The notes below the pieces were generated by a model, which saw only the letters and a program-made list of their open reading frames with translations, did not search any database and was not told the DNA's origin. From Diorhabda sublineata (taxonomy: Eukaryota; Arthropoda; Insecta; Coleoptera; Chrysomelidae): DNA of 64,000 nt. The position numbers and the translations under genes were made by a program. The DNA lies in assembly GCF_026230105.1 (NCBI RefSeq), contig NC_079482.1:3410001-3474000 (forward strand), read 5' to 3'. Positions 33,440 through 45,899 of the stretch are shown piece by piece (positions within the stretch are counted from its first letter, which is position 1; each line of letters starts with the position of its first letter).

Positions 33440-35360
33440 AATTAACTAACTAACTAACTACGGCAGCTAGAGCCTCGTTTTATATAGTATCATCACATTC
33501 TAGAGTCTTCGATTCCTGGAAATCTATCATTTATCGTGAACAACCGATAAAAAAACAAGGCATAATAAAGAATATAAATAGGTTACAGAACAAATAAGCA
33601 GACTTCAGCTTCGTCTAACTTAAAGGAACATGTCCGGCTTTGCGGTCCTCATCAGTTGGCGAATTCGTAACATAATTATAATTGAAAAAACTTCTTGAAA
33701 GAACAAATTATTTTCTCAAATGTACCCTCTCAAAGGTTCATGATTGTAGATCGAATTTTTTTTACCCAGATCAAAAATGAGACTGTCGAGGTCCAAAGAA
33801 TTCTCAAAAATGATTTTTTTCAAAATAAGATCGAGATATCTACTACATCTTTTATTATATGAATTGTATGTATGTCTTCGATTGATAGTTAAACAATACT
33901 GGAGGTTGAATTATTTTAAAATCTGATTTTCCCTACTTATTATCTTGCTTTTATCTTCTATAATAATTATTTGTGCACTTACCTTAGACCTTTTATATGA
34001 ATATACAAATCAATTATTATTACAGCAAATAATAACACAGACAAGTACCATTTTCACTCTCTTACCTCACTTTTCTTGTTCTCTCTTTTAATTTATAATA
34101 GAGCATAAACACAGGTCAACTTTATTATTTTCAATAACAAAAAATAATTATTGGAAAATACTTAATTGTGGAACACATTTTGTTTTTTGACGTGGCCCTT
34201 TCCAGTGTTTTGAGTAAATATAAACAAATAGCGTCCATGTTGTTGTTTTCCGGTTTGGTGGCTTCTTCTTTCAATTTTAATTTGAAAATGGACTCGAGTC
34301 TCTGATACTATTCCAAGTGGTAACAAATTAATAATCCATTCGTCACAATAAAACATTTGTTTATTAATTTATTTATTATTTAGTTTGTGATTCATTATCC
34401 TTATTGATATGGCTATTATTTTACACAATTAGTTTAATCTGATAATTTTGTGATTTCTAGTTTATATAATTTTTATAATCTTGTAATTTTTCAAATCTTA
34501 TTTGGCTTTAGCGATAAATTAATAAATTATGGCGCTAGTATAATTGTGTAAAATTTGCTACAATATCAGGCGTATGACGCAAGCAAAATTCCAATATTAA
34601 TAATATAAATGGCGCTGTAAAGATTATGAATGAACAACTTGCACAATTGTAAATTTATAGTACAGAAGTTACATAAATTAAAGCTGTAGAAGTGCAAGGT
34701 GAACATAAACGAGGTGTTATAGGCCAGTTAATAATTAAAACCATTCGTGGTTACAAAGAATTGTAACCAATAAATAATCATAAATCATTATTTTAACGAA
34801 TATTAATTTTTCTTTCATATGTTCTACTTTACATTACGACAAACATCTTACAAATAACGAAGAATTACTTTAGATAAATAGACAATTGTCGAAAATTTGT
34901 AATACTAAAATACAAATATAACAAACTTATCAAATGTGAACAACAATAAGGAGTTTTAGTTTTGGATTTTTCAACATCTTAATTGAAATTTAAATTTAGG
35001 TTTAATCAAATTATAACTACTATTAAAGTTTTATTGACATAGTAAACACAGCTTCGTTTATAAATATTTACAAATTGTGTAATAAACACAAATCAATTCT
35101 CAATTCTTTCAATAAATTTTATCGCTCAATAAATTGAACAAAAATATGGATCATCTGAGGATATTTAGTAACGCCCATGTATATATTAAACTAACAAGGC
35201 ATTTAGAATAAACTTATTATTTTGACTTGTCAGAAGTCACGATAGATGGAGCTGCTTTATACAGTTTTATCGATTTAAAAAAAGCGTATAGAACTTTTAC
35301 TCTGTTGATATATAATGTTTATTTTGTTACATTTGTTATTATTTTTATATATTTTCATAT
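33440..35360. other. AT-rich intergenic stretch
   Basis: Starts with four CTAA units at about 33,443. No gene recognised. The 64-residue minus frame at 34,162-34,356 has no known motif. Confidence 0.45.
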
Positions 35361-35364
35361 TCTA

Positions 35365-35388
35365 ATATATATATATATATATATATAT
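35365..35388. repeat. TA microsatellite
   Basis: About twelve TA dinucleotides. Confidence 0.9.
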
Positions 35389-35458
35389 TTATAAAATAAA
35401 CTAAATCCTCATGTCATTTTTATTCTAGAATCTTGACATGACAAGTATCACAGAAAGT

Positions 35459-35640
35459 ATCTAATAATTTACCAATGTAGGCAACCAGCATTACCAACAT
35501 TGTATTTACGTAACAATAAGAAATTATTATATTGAGTTTATAAATCTAATAATTTACCAATGTAGGCAACCAGCATTACCAATGATTGTATTTACGTAAC
35601 AATAAGAAATTATTATACTGAGTTTATAAATAAATTATTG
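35459..35640. repeat. two tandem copies, about 88-bp unit
   Basis: Both copies read TCTAATAATTTACCAATGTA, then GGCAACCAGCATTACCAA, GTATTTACGTAACAATAAG and TGAGTTTATAAA. They differ by a few bases, so the duplication is fairly recent. Confidence 0.9.
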
Positions 35641-35699
35641 AGTATTCAACAGACTATTATTTACAAGCGTTATCTATAAACAAAGCATTTAGGTTGATT

Positions 35700-37080
35700 A
35701 ATTTCATAATTTTATTGACGAGTAACTGGCCTAACTTCAAGTGTACAAATAACACCATCAAAACTGTGACACGAAAATGGGAACAAATACAATCTCTATG
35801 AAAGATTAAAAAATGAAATCGTGTTAAATCAATACTTTACATGTATCATATTTTCTTGTAGGCGGACAAGAGAACAGATCGTAGGAAGAACAAGAATAAA
35901 ATAAACCGACTATAGAATTTGTTATTGGCACACGACATAAAGGCGCTTAAGTTGACATGAAACTGTAACTATTGTTGGTTTTCATTAAGCAATTGTGATT
36001 CATTATACCTGTATTTGGATCTTTGAGCCACATGATATTAAAATTTCACAAAATCTATAATTTCCAATAAGCATACTAAAGCCATTCTCTTAACAGTACT
36101 GCTGTGGAATGTAGGGTTAAACGTGGTTCATCTATGATTTAAACTGATTGAAATTAGGCGCGAAATTTGAAACTACGATAAACAATTAATGTTTCACGAG
36201 TAGAAAGATGATATTCGCTATTTTTGGTTAAATGTGGAATTAAATTGTCAATTATTATTATAAAACAAAATGAGAATTACACGTAGATCGCAGTAATGTA
36301 TAATTTAAATCTGTATTTTGACCTCAATTTTTAATAGAATATATCGTCTATTGTGAATATTCATTATAGGAGATAAATAAAATTAATATTTCTTTATTCT
36401 GACGGAATACAAATGAAATTTTTACCTGAAAAAACAACTCGATTCCGCCTATTTCAAGATATGTAGGAAGATGTTTACATTTTTTTAAATATGGAAAGGA
36501 AAGGAATTGAATCCATTGGAGTGGGATTGGTAGTCAGTACCGTACTTAATATTTTTTCTACTTGTTCAGAACTAGTTCATTTTCAGGAAATTTGTCATTG
36601 ATGCATTAAAGTTTCAATTTCCTTTTTTGGAAGAATTATTCGAATAGTTGAATTTACTCACATTCAATAGGGGGACGTTTTTTTGGAATTATATTAGACA
36701 GGTTTCACAGTAAATGAGATTTTGTTGATAAATTTCGGTGAACGATTAATAATATTTATTCTACAGACGCCATAATGTAAATAAATCGAGAAAAAATTAT
36801 CGAATATTATATTATTCAACTAACATGCACCTTATACAGTTTTTAAACCGGCAACTCTATCAAATAACGAGTAAAAAGTGGTAAAATAGAATTCTCTACT
36901 GATATATACTAACCAGAACCGGCGTTAGGGTAGGGCGATCGCCCAGGGCGCCAAGCCTTCTTACCCGAAAATTCCCTAAACTCTGCGAACGATTCGTTGT
37001 ATTGGCAACAATAGAATGGAGCGTATTCTGTTCGCTGTACTGCATGCAGCCAATTTTAACTTTTATACTCTATTATACTG
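35700..37080. other. intergenic stretch with a GC-rich patch at 36,905-36,955
   Basis: AT-rich except for a patch with GGCGTTAGGG, GCGATCGCCC and AGGGCGCC. Such GC-rich ends occur in some hAT elements, and a hAT relic lies 2.4 kb downstream, but no second end was identified. No gene. Confidence 0.35.
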
Positions 37081-37496
37081 TCCTGATAAGTTAAAAGGCA
37101 CTCCAACTTTTTTCTAAATTCTTTTTTTAGCGTTTTCGAATCTGTATAAAAAAATACACCTTTTTATGACATTAGAAAGCTCTAAATCCATTAGAGTGAT
37201 GAGTTATATTGAAATTTATATTGGCCCTAACTCCGGTTTGAGGTTCTTTTTAAGAAAAAAAAGGCCCTATGTAACAAACAAATACTAAAAACACCCTAAA
37301 TCCACAGAGTTGTACTTGGGGCCTTTACTCTTCAAGTTAACCGTGCTACTAACTGACTGACCACAACCTAGCGGCTGAGTCATCAAACAACTCCATTGTT
37401 TCTCTATACATCTCTATACTCTGTACACACTAAGCATAGCTGCAGCAGTTCAGTTCCTATTTTATTAAGTGTGTTCAACAATCAAACTCAGGAAAA

Positions 37497-37875
37497 GTAA
37501 ACACCAAAGACCTTGATGTTAGGGATCTTTTAGCATGGAAGGACTTCACATCAAAACCAAAACTTGAGTGTCGAGATGACGTTGTCAACTCCATACCTTA
37601 TCTCACAGATGTTGTTAAAGTAACCGCTAAAAGAGGAGATACAAGTCTTTTGTATTCTACCAAATATGAAGAATCTAAATCAAAACTTTTTGCAAGCTAA
37701 ATGCATTAAGAACTTTTCCATGCCTGAAAAGATTGGCAAAGTACGAGGATTCAATAGATCAAAGAAAAAAGAACTAGTTGAAAAACTGTACTCCCTTATG
37801 CCATATAATCGGCGTAGATTTTGGTTGAACATCCAAGAGTCAGAAGTGCCAGATTTGGTAAACGCTGACTCATGA
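37497..37875 (+). pseudogene. frameshifted remnant of an unknown protein
   Basis: Plus-strand frame from 37,497 reads NTKDLDVRDLLAWKDF, then VVNSIPYLTDVVKVTAKRGD and LLYSTKYEESKSKLF, ending in a stop near 37,698. A second frame, 37,666-37,875, continues with KIGKVRGFNRSKKKELVEKL and MPYNRRRFWLNI and stops at 37,873. Together they look like the C-terminal part of one protein split by a frameshift. The basic helix-rich end resembles small C-terminal modules of uncharacterised multicopy insect proteins. I cannot name it. Confidence 0.4.
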
Positions 37876-38279
37876 ACGATTGAAAAGCACGATCTTCATA
37901 TATGTAAACTGATTTTATGTTAATAAAATTTATTGCATGATATTATACGGTTTTTAAACGTTGTTTTATGTAAATCTATTATTTATTTTAGGGTTTGTAA
38001 ACATTATAATTATGCTCTAACTCCCATGTGGGTAGTTGGGGCTTTTTGAGACTGGGTATTACCAGCAGCAAACTTTTATATAAAAATCCCTAAATCCAGT
38101 TTTTCTTAATAAATATGAAATATCAATTAATTTAACATTAAAACAAAGTTGTGTACATTAAAACTTTTACACATCAAACCCCTTTTAAAGTATCCCAACT
38201 TTGATGCAGGTGAAGAAATTGGTTTTCCTTTTTTCCTGTAAAATTTTGTTCTTTGGAGATAGGGCTTTCTATTTTATCG

Positions 38280-38770
38280 AGGCAGTATAAAGGAACACAT
38301 TATCCATTTGTTCTTAATAACCCACAAGAGGACACCCCCCGACACGATAACTCTGCATTTCATAAGCAAATGTAGAGTTATACATCGGGGACAGCTATAG
38401 AGAAGGCGAAGGGCCACTCGGATTAGATCTTTTCCTACCGGTTGGAGGTTGGAAAAGGTCCAGACCAAGAAGCCAAGAGTGTATAGCCAACAGGCTAATC
38501 TCTTAACAAAAAGATAAGACATCCCAGAATCTCCCATAGACCTCAGGGGAGAGAAAGGAGTCTACGCGCGAAACTGCGACGCGAAAGAGGATGAGGACCT
38601 GTCGAAATGACAGGAGGGGGTGGAATGTCCTTCTTCGCACCCACTCGTGGATTTATCCGGGGGTGGATGCCTAGAGGGACGGGCTCGTCTCACGGGAAAG
38701 TGTGTGTGTGTTCTTAATATAAATTTTTGAGAAGACAACTGGGCAGGAAGGACAGGAATCTGCAACTAGA
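38280..38770. other. GC-rich island, unidentified
   Basis: This patch is much more GC-rich than its surroundings. It contains CGCGCGAAACTGCGACGCG, GGAGGGGGTGGAATG and GGGGGTGGATGC. Minus-strand frames (38,537-38,274, 38,765-38,562) are open but match nothing recognised. It might be the untranslated end of a retrotransposon. Confidence 0.35.
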
Positions 38771-39329
38771 GATAAACACGGAACTGTTTAAAATAAATCG
38801 ATTTTTATTTTCTTTATTATACCGAAAATACCCATGCAAGTTAGATCTCTTAAAATTAATCGCAAATTTCCATTTCCCATTTCAATAAACAATGTTTTTT
38901 TTGGAATCTTGTAACTCACGATGGGCACGAGATTTTGGAATTGTCAAGATGTTTTCTTATAAAAAAATTAACGCTCGACAAAAATCTTTGTAACAATTTT
39001 TTTATATATTCAATCATGAAAAAGTTATTCCAGTTTAAAATGGATCCATATTAAATTTCGATACTCTTATATTATCCAGCAGCTTTGTCAATCGAAAATG
39101 AGATTGCTAAAAACTTAAAAGATCTCGAAGAGGCTATCAAAGTCAAATGGTTACTTTGATAAATACTTTGCCTTTATAGATTTGCACAGCAGTTGAAATG
39201 TGCCGTAGAAATTTCTCCCAGTGGGCTGATGGTGCTAAAATCGACACTGTATATAATACTGAGTAGAGGCTTATGGTAATAACAAAATAACTAGAAAAGA
39301 CTTTAAATTTTCAATTCAATGAATCGAGT

Positions 39330-40843
39330 CGAACCTTTTTGGCCATCCAGTATGTTCTTGAAGTTTGAAGATTATGTTGTAGCCGCCATTCTGATGCAGT
39401 TGTCCAAATGTTCAACAGTCTGTTTCTACAGCTTTCAATTTTAATGCAACTTGAACCACAATTGGATACTTTTCTTTGGGGACTAGAGGTTACGCATTTC
39501 CAGTGGTAGAGAAGGATTTTAGTTACAGGTGATTCTGAAAATCAACAAATTCTATTTCAACGGCAGCCTGATCTTCACCAAAATGTTTTACAACACAAGC
39601 TGAAAAAATCTTCTGCATCGATCTTTACAAAAGGAGAGTTGACGAACTGTGCCACAATCAATATGCTTTTAGAATCTTGGAATCGTTGATCAAATTATTG
39701 TCTTAAGTCTGGAAGAATTGCCACGTCTTCTTGGTTATTGTTGGGGTGTTGTGGAGGATTTTGTTTGTCAACGATCTCCCACAGCTCGAGCTTTTTTGAA
39801 AATGATGTTACATCTGAAATCATTCCACCGATGTGCAAATTTAAGCCATTCAACTTTTCAGTTATATCAGTAAGAAAGAATAAATCTTGAAGCCATGTGG
39901 GATCTTCCAGTTCGGTGAGATGCTTACCATGATATTTCAAGAATTTCACCAGTGCAAGTAGCAACTCTTTGAAACGTTGCATAACTCTGCCTCTACTAAA
40001 CCAACGAACTTGTGTACGAAGCAACAGATCATCATACTGGCATTATAACTCTTCAATTAGTTCTCTGAACAGTCGTTTTTGAAGTGCATGTGCTTTAATT
40101 TTATTTACTATTTTGACAACTGTTTTCATGACATTGTTCATACTTAAGAACTTTCCACACAGTGACTGCTGGTGTATGATGCAATGGTAAGACAAAAATT
40201 TCGGTATGTTACTGTCTTAACGACACAAGACAATAAATCCTTTCTTCAAGCCTACCATTGCGGGAGCTCCATCCGTAGCTAGTATTTCTTCACAGGAATG
40301 TTTTCACATTCAATGAGCCTTTTAAATGCTAAAAATATATCATTTGTATGCCCAGTAAGCGGCACAACCTTTACCAGCTCTTCTTTTGTTTCACAATCTT
40401 CAACCACCATTCTCACAAAAGTAGCCAACTGAGCTGTATCAACCATATCAACTGATTCGTTAAGTTGTAAGGAAAAATAGCTACAACGATCAAAATCAGT
40501 TTTTTGTTATCAAATAATGCATCTACAGCTTTTAATCAACCCACCATATTCGTACGGTTTCTCGGTGGCTGCTTGTTTGTGCCTAGTGTTTTAAAAAGAG
40601 TTGACTGTTGTGCATTTAGCGGAGATTTTAACTGCATCACCTTCTCTCTTCTCAGAGCTGAATTCAGCGGATAATCTTTTTCAATTCCACTATGAACTGT
40701 CTTGAAATGACGTTCAACATTGCTTTTCTTTCCAATCGAGACACTCACATTACAAAGTAAACACACAAATTCATCTTTAGCTTGCGTAAAAAAGTAATCG
40801 GTTTTCTAGTAGATAGTGATAGGTTTTTGCTTGAACTAGCCAT
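39330..40843 (-). pseudogene. hAT transposase relic (BED-finger, GTF2IRD2/ZBED5-like)
   Basis: Minus strand, from the Met at 40,843: DYFFTQAKDEFVCLLCNVSV and KKSNVERHFKTVHS form a BED-like zinc finger (C..C...H....H). Next come LKSPLNAQQSTLF, then LATDGAPAMVGLKKGF with the catalytic DGAPAM motif, YHCIIHQQSLCGKFL, MLRTQVRWFSRGRVMQRF (the RW block) and WLQDLFFLTDITEKLN. Last is a weak C-terminal dimerisation region with VPKEKYPIVVQVALK. Several stops and frameshifts break it. hAT proteins catalyse cut-and-paste transposition with 8-bp target duplications. The closest kin by eye are the domesticated-type GTF2IRD2/ZBED5 group. Confidence 0.85.
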
Positions 40844-41613
40844 AATAAAAACAAACAAGCAAAAAAGCATAAACGTGTGTACGTGAATTAAACACATACG
40901 GCACAGACATAACCTCACTCTGGCTATACACGTGAATATAACAGTCGGCGTAACAAAACCGTGTAACTCCGGCAATGACTAATCGGCTGCAGCGCTCCCA
41001 GACACTCAGAGCCATCGACTGTTCTATATAATTGTTACTTTGTAAATGTTTTGATAACCTCAATAAAACGGTCTAGTAAAACTGTCCTATTCAGATGATT
41101 AGTTATTTAAATAATGTTTGAGCGTGTTTGTAACTGTTTTGAGTACCACACAGCTTCCAAAAATTGTTATGTGGACGGTAATTTTTAATTAATAAAACGC
41201 CTCTTTCTAAGATAGAATATAACAACGATATCTGCCGTATATTCGGAAAGAGAAAAACTTTTGGCGTCTGAATCAAAATAATCCGGTCATACTAATACAT
41301 ATTTTAGCGAATTAAATAAAATTTATAGCCATAATTTTCTATATTTTCGGTCGTTTTCCATAACCATATATTTGATAAACAACTTTTGTTTAGTGGGTAG
41401 TATCCTATTTGAGATAAAACAACTTTTTTGGATTTTGCAAAGGTGTATTATAATCGCGGAATGGTTTCCATGTGGGATACGAATTATTTTCATAATTAAA
41501 GTGAGTTTTTCAATCGGATTCTACTGTATGATACTGAAAACAGTGGCAGCGCGAAGGGGTATTACGATTACGAATAATATTGATAGCCAACGCCAGTCGT
41601 TTTAATGTAAAAA

Positions 41614-41967
41614 AGTATATTACTAAAATCAATCTTCACTGCATATTCACCTATTTGTTTTTACCTGAGGAATTGTTGTGTCATTTTGAATTGCATTGAA
41701 CTTTATGTTGGACGCAGTTAGGTTAGGTTAGTTATATTAACTATTGACTATACAGATATAAAACATATATAAAAACGTTAATATAACTAATCTAACCTAA
41801 CTGTGTTCAACGTAGAGTTGACAATGTTTGTTGGTAAAATGTTAGCAGCCAACTTCATGTATGTCATATGTCAGTTGTCTTAAGTTGTCGCTGTCAAGAA
41901 GTAATAATCAAACAGACAATTCTTCATTGCAAAAATAAGCAGCAAAGATTGATTTTAGTAATATACT
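41614..41967. mobile_element. palindromic MITE-like element with 23-bp terminal inverted repeats and a CCTAA/TTAGG central hairpin
   Basis: The left end AGTATATTACTAAAATCAAT (41,614 on) is repeated as its exact complement at 41,945-41,967. Inside, CAGTTAGGTTAGGTTAG... (41,715-41,739) faces TAATATAACTAATCTAACC... (41,779-41,803), making a second hairpin with TTAGG units. No open reading frame. Size and symmetry fit a non-autonomous DNA transposon. A target-site duplication was not evident. Part of the loop (TGACTATAC.GATATAAAAC) recurs just outside at about 41,997. Confidence 0.65.
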
Positions 41968-42477
41968 AACGTCTGTTTATAATTTATAATAATTATTGAC
42001 TATACGGATATAAAACATATATAAAAACGTTGTCATTAAACATTTGTTCAAATAATGAATGTTGAATTATTTTTTTACCAAATGTCATTAGGGTTCTGGC
42101 TGAAACACTTTAAATAACATACTTTCAATCTATAAGTGTAAAGTCGAATATAACTTTGTAATACATTGTAATAAAATTAATTGTCATTCTTATTTTAAAA
42201 TATTCTTATTGTAATCAAAATCGATCATCATAAAAATAAAAGGTGTATATCAAGAACTACTTTTCAAAAAAAAAAAAAGTATGTTCGTCCATGTAAATAT
42301 ACGGTAAGTAAAAAGTAATAAGTATGCAAGGCGACAAACTGGAATTTTGCTAAAAAATATTGATATTTTTCAGTTTTCCTAGATAGTATCCATCACATTT
42401 TATACACCTTTGAGATAAATTTTCCGAAAAAATGTCTCGGCTTGTCACTTGCATGAAGGATTCTACCTGCGTAACAG

Positions 42478-43545
42478 GAATGGATAAATGCCAAACGGGT
42501 CCGTTCCTCCTTGTTAGCTTGGTAGAATATTATTATTATTATTGATGTTAATAAATGTTCATTCAAACTGTAAAACATTTTCATGAATTTGAAATTTACT
42601 CGAAAAAAGTTCAAATTGAGCTTTGTTCTAATCTTTTTTTTGCATATTATTAAGTTTGATTTTGATATTAATTAACAATAAGATCCTTCGATTACAAGAA
42701 ACTTCAGAAAATTGGATTTGAATTAGTTGGCGATTAGTTTTGTATCATTAAAATTTTGATACCAAAAATTGATATTTGTTCAGAAAATTTGGATGGACTT
42801 TTGTTCTATTTACTATATTTTTTCTAAAATTAATTCAAATTATTCTCTTTTGATATTACTAACACATTGACAACATTCCCTTACAATAAATTGGATTAAT
42901 ATTCATTTGTTAGTCTTGGGATTATAATGTAAAGTATTAAATAAGAGATTTAAGTATATTACCATTTTTTTATTTCAGATTGTACAAATTGTTACAATAA
43001 ATAACTTTTCCTTAACATAACTATTTTTCCAGACTATCATGAAAGTATTATAGCCATTGAATGAAAATTTACATACAAAAATATTTTCACATAACTCAAC
43101 ATTAACCAAGAAAATAGATTTGGAAAATGTGCATTTATTAATTAGATATTGAATTTGTAATTGTATGTACATAGAAATTTGTGATACATAGAAAAGTACG
43201 TTCTTACTTTCCAAAATAAATAATTCAGATTTCAGTACTTCTTTATTATTACTCTCCATAATCTACTTTGAGGTTATAAAAAATGATATTTTAGTTAAGT
43301 AATATGATACGTATATGTAAATATTACACATTTTACTTACTCCAATGATTTACCTATCAACACAAAATATATTTACACTTAAATATTAACGCAAATTGTT
43401 TGATGGTTGAGAAAGAAATCAAGTACAAATTTTCTACCTAGGGCGTTTGACATTTGACGAGCGCTGAACGCGCAGACGACGTTACGTTCCAGAGCATGCG
43501 CAAAGCGAGTAAGGAGGAACGGACCCGTTTGACATTTATCCATTC
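42478..43545. repeat. pair of 35-bp inverted repeats 1 kb apart
   Basis: GAATGGATAAATG.CAAACGG and the following GTCCGTTCCTCCTT (42,478-42,512) reappear as reverse complement at 43,511-43,545 with a single mismatch. The interior is AT-rich with only short frames (for example 43,259-42,975 minus, hydrophobic, unknown). This could be the termini of a non-autonomous DNA element or two solo copies of one repeat. No flanking duplication was recognised. Confidence 0.6.
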
Positions 43546-43559
43546 GTGATTTAACTGGT

Positions 43560-44490
43560 GCGCCTTCGTATCTCTTTCTTCCACAGACGCGTGTTCACTC
43601 AAAGATTATATACTCGATAGATCTGCCACTCTGTATAAAAATTTGACGACAAAGTTCGATCCTAGTGACATCTCTCCGACTGGCTCCGTACCAAGAAAAA
43701 AGATTTTTATAATCAAAGATTTGGGGCCAAAGGTTCATATCCATGCTAATTTCGCGGGAAATTTGAAAATAACTCGAGAAATTTTAAATGCTCAAAGCTA
43801 GTTGTCGTATCAAATTGTGAATGAAACAAAAGTATTATGCAAAATACTTTCATTTTGCTAACATTTCAAATTAAAATATTGTTGTTTACAAGAAAATATA
43901 AATACCTGAAATTAAAATGCCGTTTAAATGAAGTATTTTGTAAAATATTTTGGTTTCATTTACTATTTATGTGACAACCAAGTCCCACTATTTAAATTTC
44001 ACAATTAAATGGTTTATATAAGATATAGGTAGATGGAATACTGAAACACAGGATAATTATTGTAATTTTAATTTTGTTTTTGACATTTTATAACTATATC
44101 CACAAACAAAAAATTTTTCTCCACACTTTAGCAGGCTTAGGACTGTCAACAGGGAGATGTTGGCGTGTTTGAAAAAAAGGTTCTATTTGTACATGGTACA
44201 TACAATGGTATATAAAAAACTGATTTTATAACCATGGTCAATTAATTACCGTTATCTTTCTTGCAGCTTTCTCTATATTTAACATATGTCATATTCAACA
44301 CAACATCGTAGTCTTTATATTGTTGATCTTTGCCTTTTCAAAATTTTATTAATAATACCTATGTAATGAAAGGTGCATATGTTAAAACTAATATTTACAA
44401 ACATATTTACATAATCCTTATGATCTGACTAAATATTGAGGAAACGTCTGTCAAATCCTCCAAACGTAATATTTGTTTCTTTATGCCTAA
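43560..44490. other. intergenic stretch, nothing recognised
   Basis: AT-rich, apart from the GC-richer 43,440-43,600 edge with AGAGCATGCGCAAAGC. No gene. Confidence 0.45.
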
Positions 44491-44498
44491 CGAATTCA

Positions 44499-45208
44499 TT
44501 AACTAGGGCAATCTTTCGAAAATTTTATCAGAAAAACTTTTAAAAATATCACAGAATTTTGCTGAAGGCTCACATAAAACATTTTTTTATGTTTCCTAGA
44601 ATATATTAATGAATTTGCCTTAATTAATTCGTTTGACAATATTATATTTTTGCACAAGTGGCATTTGAGACTTTTAAATAATTTCTTCGCTACTGAACCT
44701 GCCATATAAAGAGTGACGAGATCTAATCCTATATATTTTGAGCTTCTATTGAATGGATTATAAATTGGGACATTGACTATTGGAGGAAATAGCAATTCTT
44801 TTCCTCTGCATAACATTTCACTAGGATTCATAAGAGATTTATTGTCACAGTAAATATAAGTACTTACCAGGTAAATGTAGAGTTGGCAGTGAAAGTTTTT
44901 TAAACCTGCCATTGAGGTTTCTACAAATTGGTTCAAAATGAATACCACATATTCTATGTGATGATAATACTGTATCTGCTATTATTAACTTGGGGTTATT
45001 TATTCTTTGCAATCAAATTCCGCAAACGTCTTCATTCGTAGGAATGGAATGTCTATAAAAAAGTAAAATAAGGATAAAATCATTATAGATATGAATTTGA
45101 TTTCAATTTAAATATTTTTATGTTGATAAATAGTAAATATTACTCTTACCTTATCTCTTGCTCATTCGTGCATCCTGGTACATAGCAGGCCTTTACTCGT
45201 TTACTCAT
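44499..45208 (-). pseudogene. THAP / P-element-like transposase remnant, spliced and disabled
   Basis: Minus strand from the ATG at 45,208: MSKRVKACYVPGCTNEQEI starts a THAP zinc finger (C..C). A GT-AG intron (45,149-45,053) leads to HSIPTNEDVCG, then TGA where THAP domains have their invariant Trp, then LQRINNPKL, SSHRICGIHFEP (C..H) and LPTLHLPG, completing the C2CH finger. Another GT follows at 44,867. Farther down, the frame to 44,499 has IGLDLVTLYMAGSVAKKLFK and CHLCKN, matching the Y.AG.....K...C..C module near the C-terminus of P-element/THAP9 transposases. The catalytic middle is missing. The intact splice signals beside a lost Trp and a large deletion suggest a decayed transposon or domesticated copy. 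Confidence 0.65.
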
Positions 45209-45246
45209 ATTGAGTAAGGAAACACGACAGCACAATTCGCAACAAA

Positions 45247-45336
45247 TAATAACTTTCAAATGCACGAAAATGCAAATAAGTAATAAACAAACAATAACTT
45301 TCAAATGCACGAAAATGCAAATAAGTAATAAACAAA
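45247..45336. repeat. two tandem 45-bp units
   Basis: CAATAACTTTCAAATGCACG and the following AAAATGCAAATAAGTAATAA occur twice in exact succession, 45 bp apart. The unit is a multiple of three, so the minus-strand frame simply repeats 15 residues. Confidence 0.92.
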
Positions 45337-45469
45337 CAATAACAAACACCTTCGCAAGATGGACGTTATTCATTCAGTAATCTTAGGTTATTTCTCGATA
45401 CATGATTGCAACTTAGTTTCAAAATCCAGAGTTACAAACATTCAAAAATAAAACACCAAAAAGTTAGCT

Positions 45470-45890
45470 TCTAGATGTGAGCCAGTAACAGAGATGGCGT
45501 TGAAAATCGTCCTGAACTTCTCTTATTCCAGTGCACATACCCTGCGTTTACTATCCGAAATATAGTAATGTACCCAAGACTCGTGTATGGTGAGTATTCG
45601 GTGTAATAAATTTCCTCGTTTGCAAACTTCCCAGCGTGTGAATTTCTGTTCAAAATTCTTGCGGCAACTGAGTCTCTCATGAGTTTTTCTACAGCGTTGA
45701 CAATCTCTTTGGTATCAATCGTTCTAGGGCGCCTCGTATCTGACAAGTTTGCTACCATTTATCGGCCCTTTCGGAAATCAGTACACCATTCGTACACTTA
45801 AGTCTTGGAGAGGCACTCATTGCATCGAATTTTCGAGGAAATTCCGCGGATTTTACATTATCTTTGACCAGAAAAACGAATAATGATCAG
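45470..45890 (-). pseudogene. mariner transposase N-terminal half, degenerate
   Basis: The minus strand reads EWCTDFRKGR, a stop, then DTRRPRTIDTKEIVNAVEKL. This matches the W...F..GR....D..R.GRP.T..T.E.I..V...I linker of a mariner transposase between its two helix-turn-helix units. Downstream on the same strand HESWVHYYISDSK matches DE(T/S)W.H.Y.PE.K at the first catalytic residue, with Asp changed to His. Stops and frameshifts break it. Confidence 0.65.
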
Positions 45891-45899
45891 TTGCGCAAC

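Noticed and set aside
33605..33665. CTGATGAGGACCGCAAAGCCGG on the minus strand as a hammerhead ribozyme
   Set aside because: The CTGATGA core is present but no GAAA follows the stem-loop at the right place, so the catalytic core is incomplete.
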